A DNA stretch of 64,000 bases, from NCBI GenBank assembly GCA_013397795.1, contig VZTJ01000294.1, positions 2,219 to 66,218 on the forward strand, in the 5' to 3' direction. Origin of the DNA: Orthonyx spaldingii. Its lineage: Eukaryota; Chordata; Aves; Passeriformes; Orthonychidae. Below are positions 63,441 through 64,000 of the stretch, in pieces. The notes under the pieces are model-generated. The model was not told where the DNA came from, made no database searches, and saw only the letters and a list, made by a program, of their open reading frames with translations. Every line of letters begins with the position of its first letter. Within the stretch, counting starts at the first letter, position 1. The position numbers were made by a program, and so were the translations under genes.

Positions 63441-63446
63441 AATAAA
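63441..63446 (+). terminator. possible polyadenylation signal of the candidate gene
   Basis: AATAAA lies about 200 bp after the predicted stop and is followed 20-30 bp later by a T/G-containing CCCTGTGTTTAATTGT stretch, suitable as a downstream element. It would close the candidate transcript at about 0.65 kb spliced length. Confidence 0.35.
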
Positions 63447-63459
63447 TGCTGCAGGCAAG

Positions 63460-64000
63460 AACTGCTTTCCCTGTGTTTAATTGTATGCATCAAGGAATTT
63501 GAGTGTTAACAATGGTGTTTTAAAGATCAATTTATTTGGTCACTTTTTATAATAGCTTCAGTCTTGTTCAACTGCACTGGACTTCAGCACATCAGTCCAG
63601 ACTAGAACTTTAAACACAGTCTCTGCAAAGTAGCTTGTTTAGCTTGGTAAGGTTGCTAATTTATAAGGCTAATCTTTGTTTTCAATATATAAGGCAGTGA
63701 TTTGAGAAATTATAATTTACAAGCTCCTAGAGTTGTGCAGGGTTTGTTTTCCCCCTTTAACTGCAGTATTAGTACTGATCACTGTTACCCAGAAAACCTG
63801 GGCTGGAAGGTAACTGTTGTTTCATGTTGGGATGACTGATAGTCTTCACCCTGTCAGTCTTTAAAACAGCAAAACTTTGTAAGGTGGACAAACAGAACAA
63901 TTCTTTCCTGACCCACATGTGATGTTCCTTGGGTTTGCTAACCTTGAGGAAACAGGACAGGAGAAGAGTGTTCCCAAATCCTCCCTGCTTCTCAGCTGTT
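63460..64000. other. right-end flank, no gene seen
   Basis: AT-leaning sequence with no ORF above 60 codons and no element that I recognise. If exon 1 at 62684 belongs to a longer multi-exon gene, its other exons must lie beyond this edge. Confidence 0.4.

Noticed and set aside
1..64000. Search by eye for tRNA, rRNA, known microRNA, CRISPR, bacterial or phage genes
   Set aside because: No tRNA B-box with matching arms, no spaced direct-repeat array and no prokaryotic gene organisation were seen.

Overview
The window looks like ordinary nuclear DNA from a bird. Two stretches (21181-21303 and 38931-39106) match, from memory of the family, the 3' end of CR1, the dominant LINE of birds and other sauropsids. 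The sequence is AT-leaning and CpG-poor, is full of stop codons in all frames, and has no operon-like gene packing. Compact solo LTRs with clean target duplications fit a songbird-type genome, but the exact species cannot be read from the sequence.

Most of the 64 kb is intergenic or deep intronic. From 1 to about 34 kb I see only non-coding sequence, homopolymer tracts, one CR1 fragment, a few short hairpins and some stretches that could be conserved regulatory DNA. At 34.2-34.8 kb the minus strand has a weak cluster of exon-like signals (a strong acceptor/donor pair, a coding-like ORF and a small CpG cluster). A second CR1 lies at 38.9 kb, a 449-bp solo LTR at 48.5 kb, and a 78-bp pure TTCC microsatellite at 55.0 kb.

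The right end is the most structured part. A 1058-bp solo LTR (60750-61807) on the plus strand has matching terminal motifs, a TATA box and a polyadenylation signal. About 0.9 kb downstream, on the same strand, is what reads as a compact two-exon gene. It has a TATA-like box, an ATG with a signal peptide, a phase-1 GTGAGT donor, a 155-bp intron, a good acceptor, an in-phase second exon and an AATAAA about 200 bp after the stop. The predicted product is a 133-residue secreted protein that I do not recognise. It is the best candidate here for an undescribed gene, and it remains an inference without transcript or homology data. I recognise no known protein-coding gene, tRNA, rRNA, microRNA or CRISPR array anywhere in the window.
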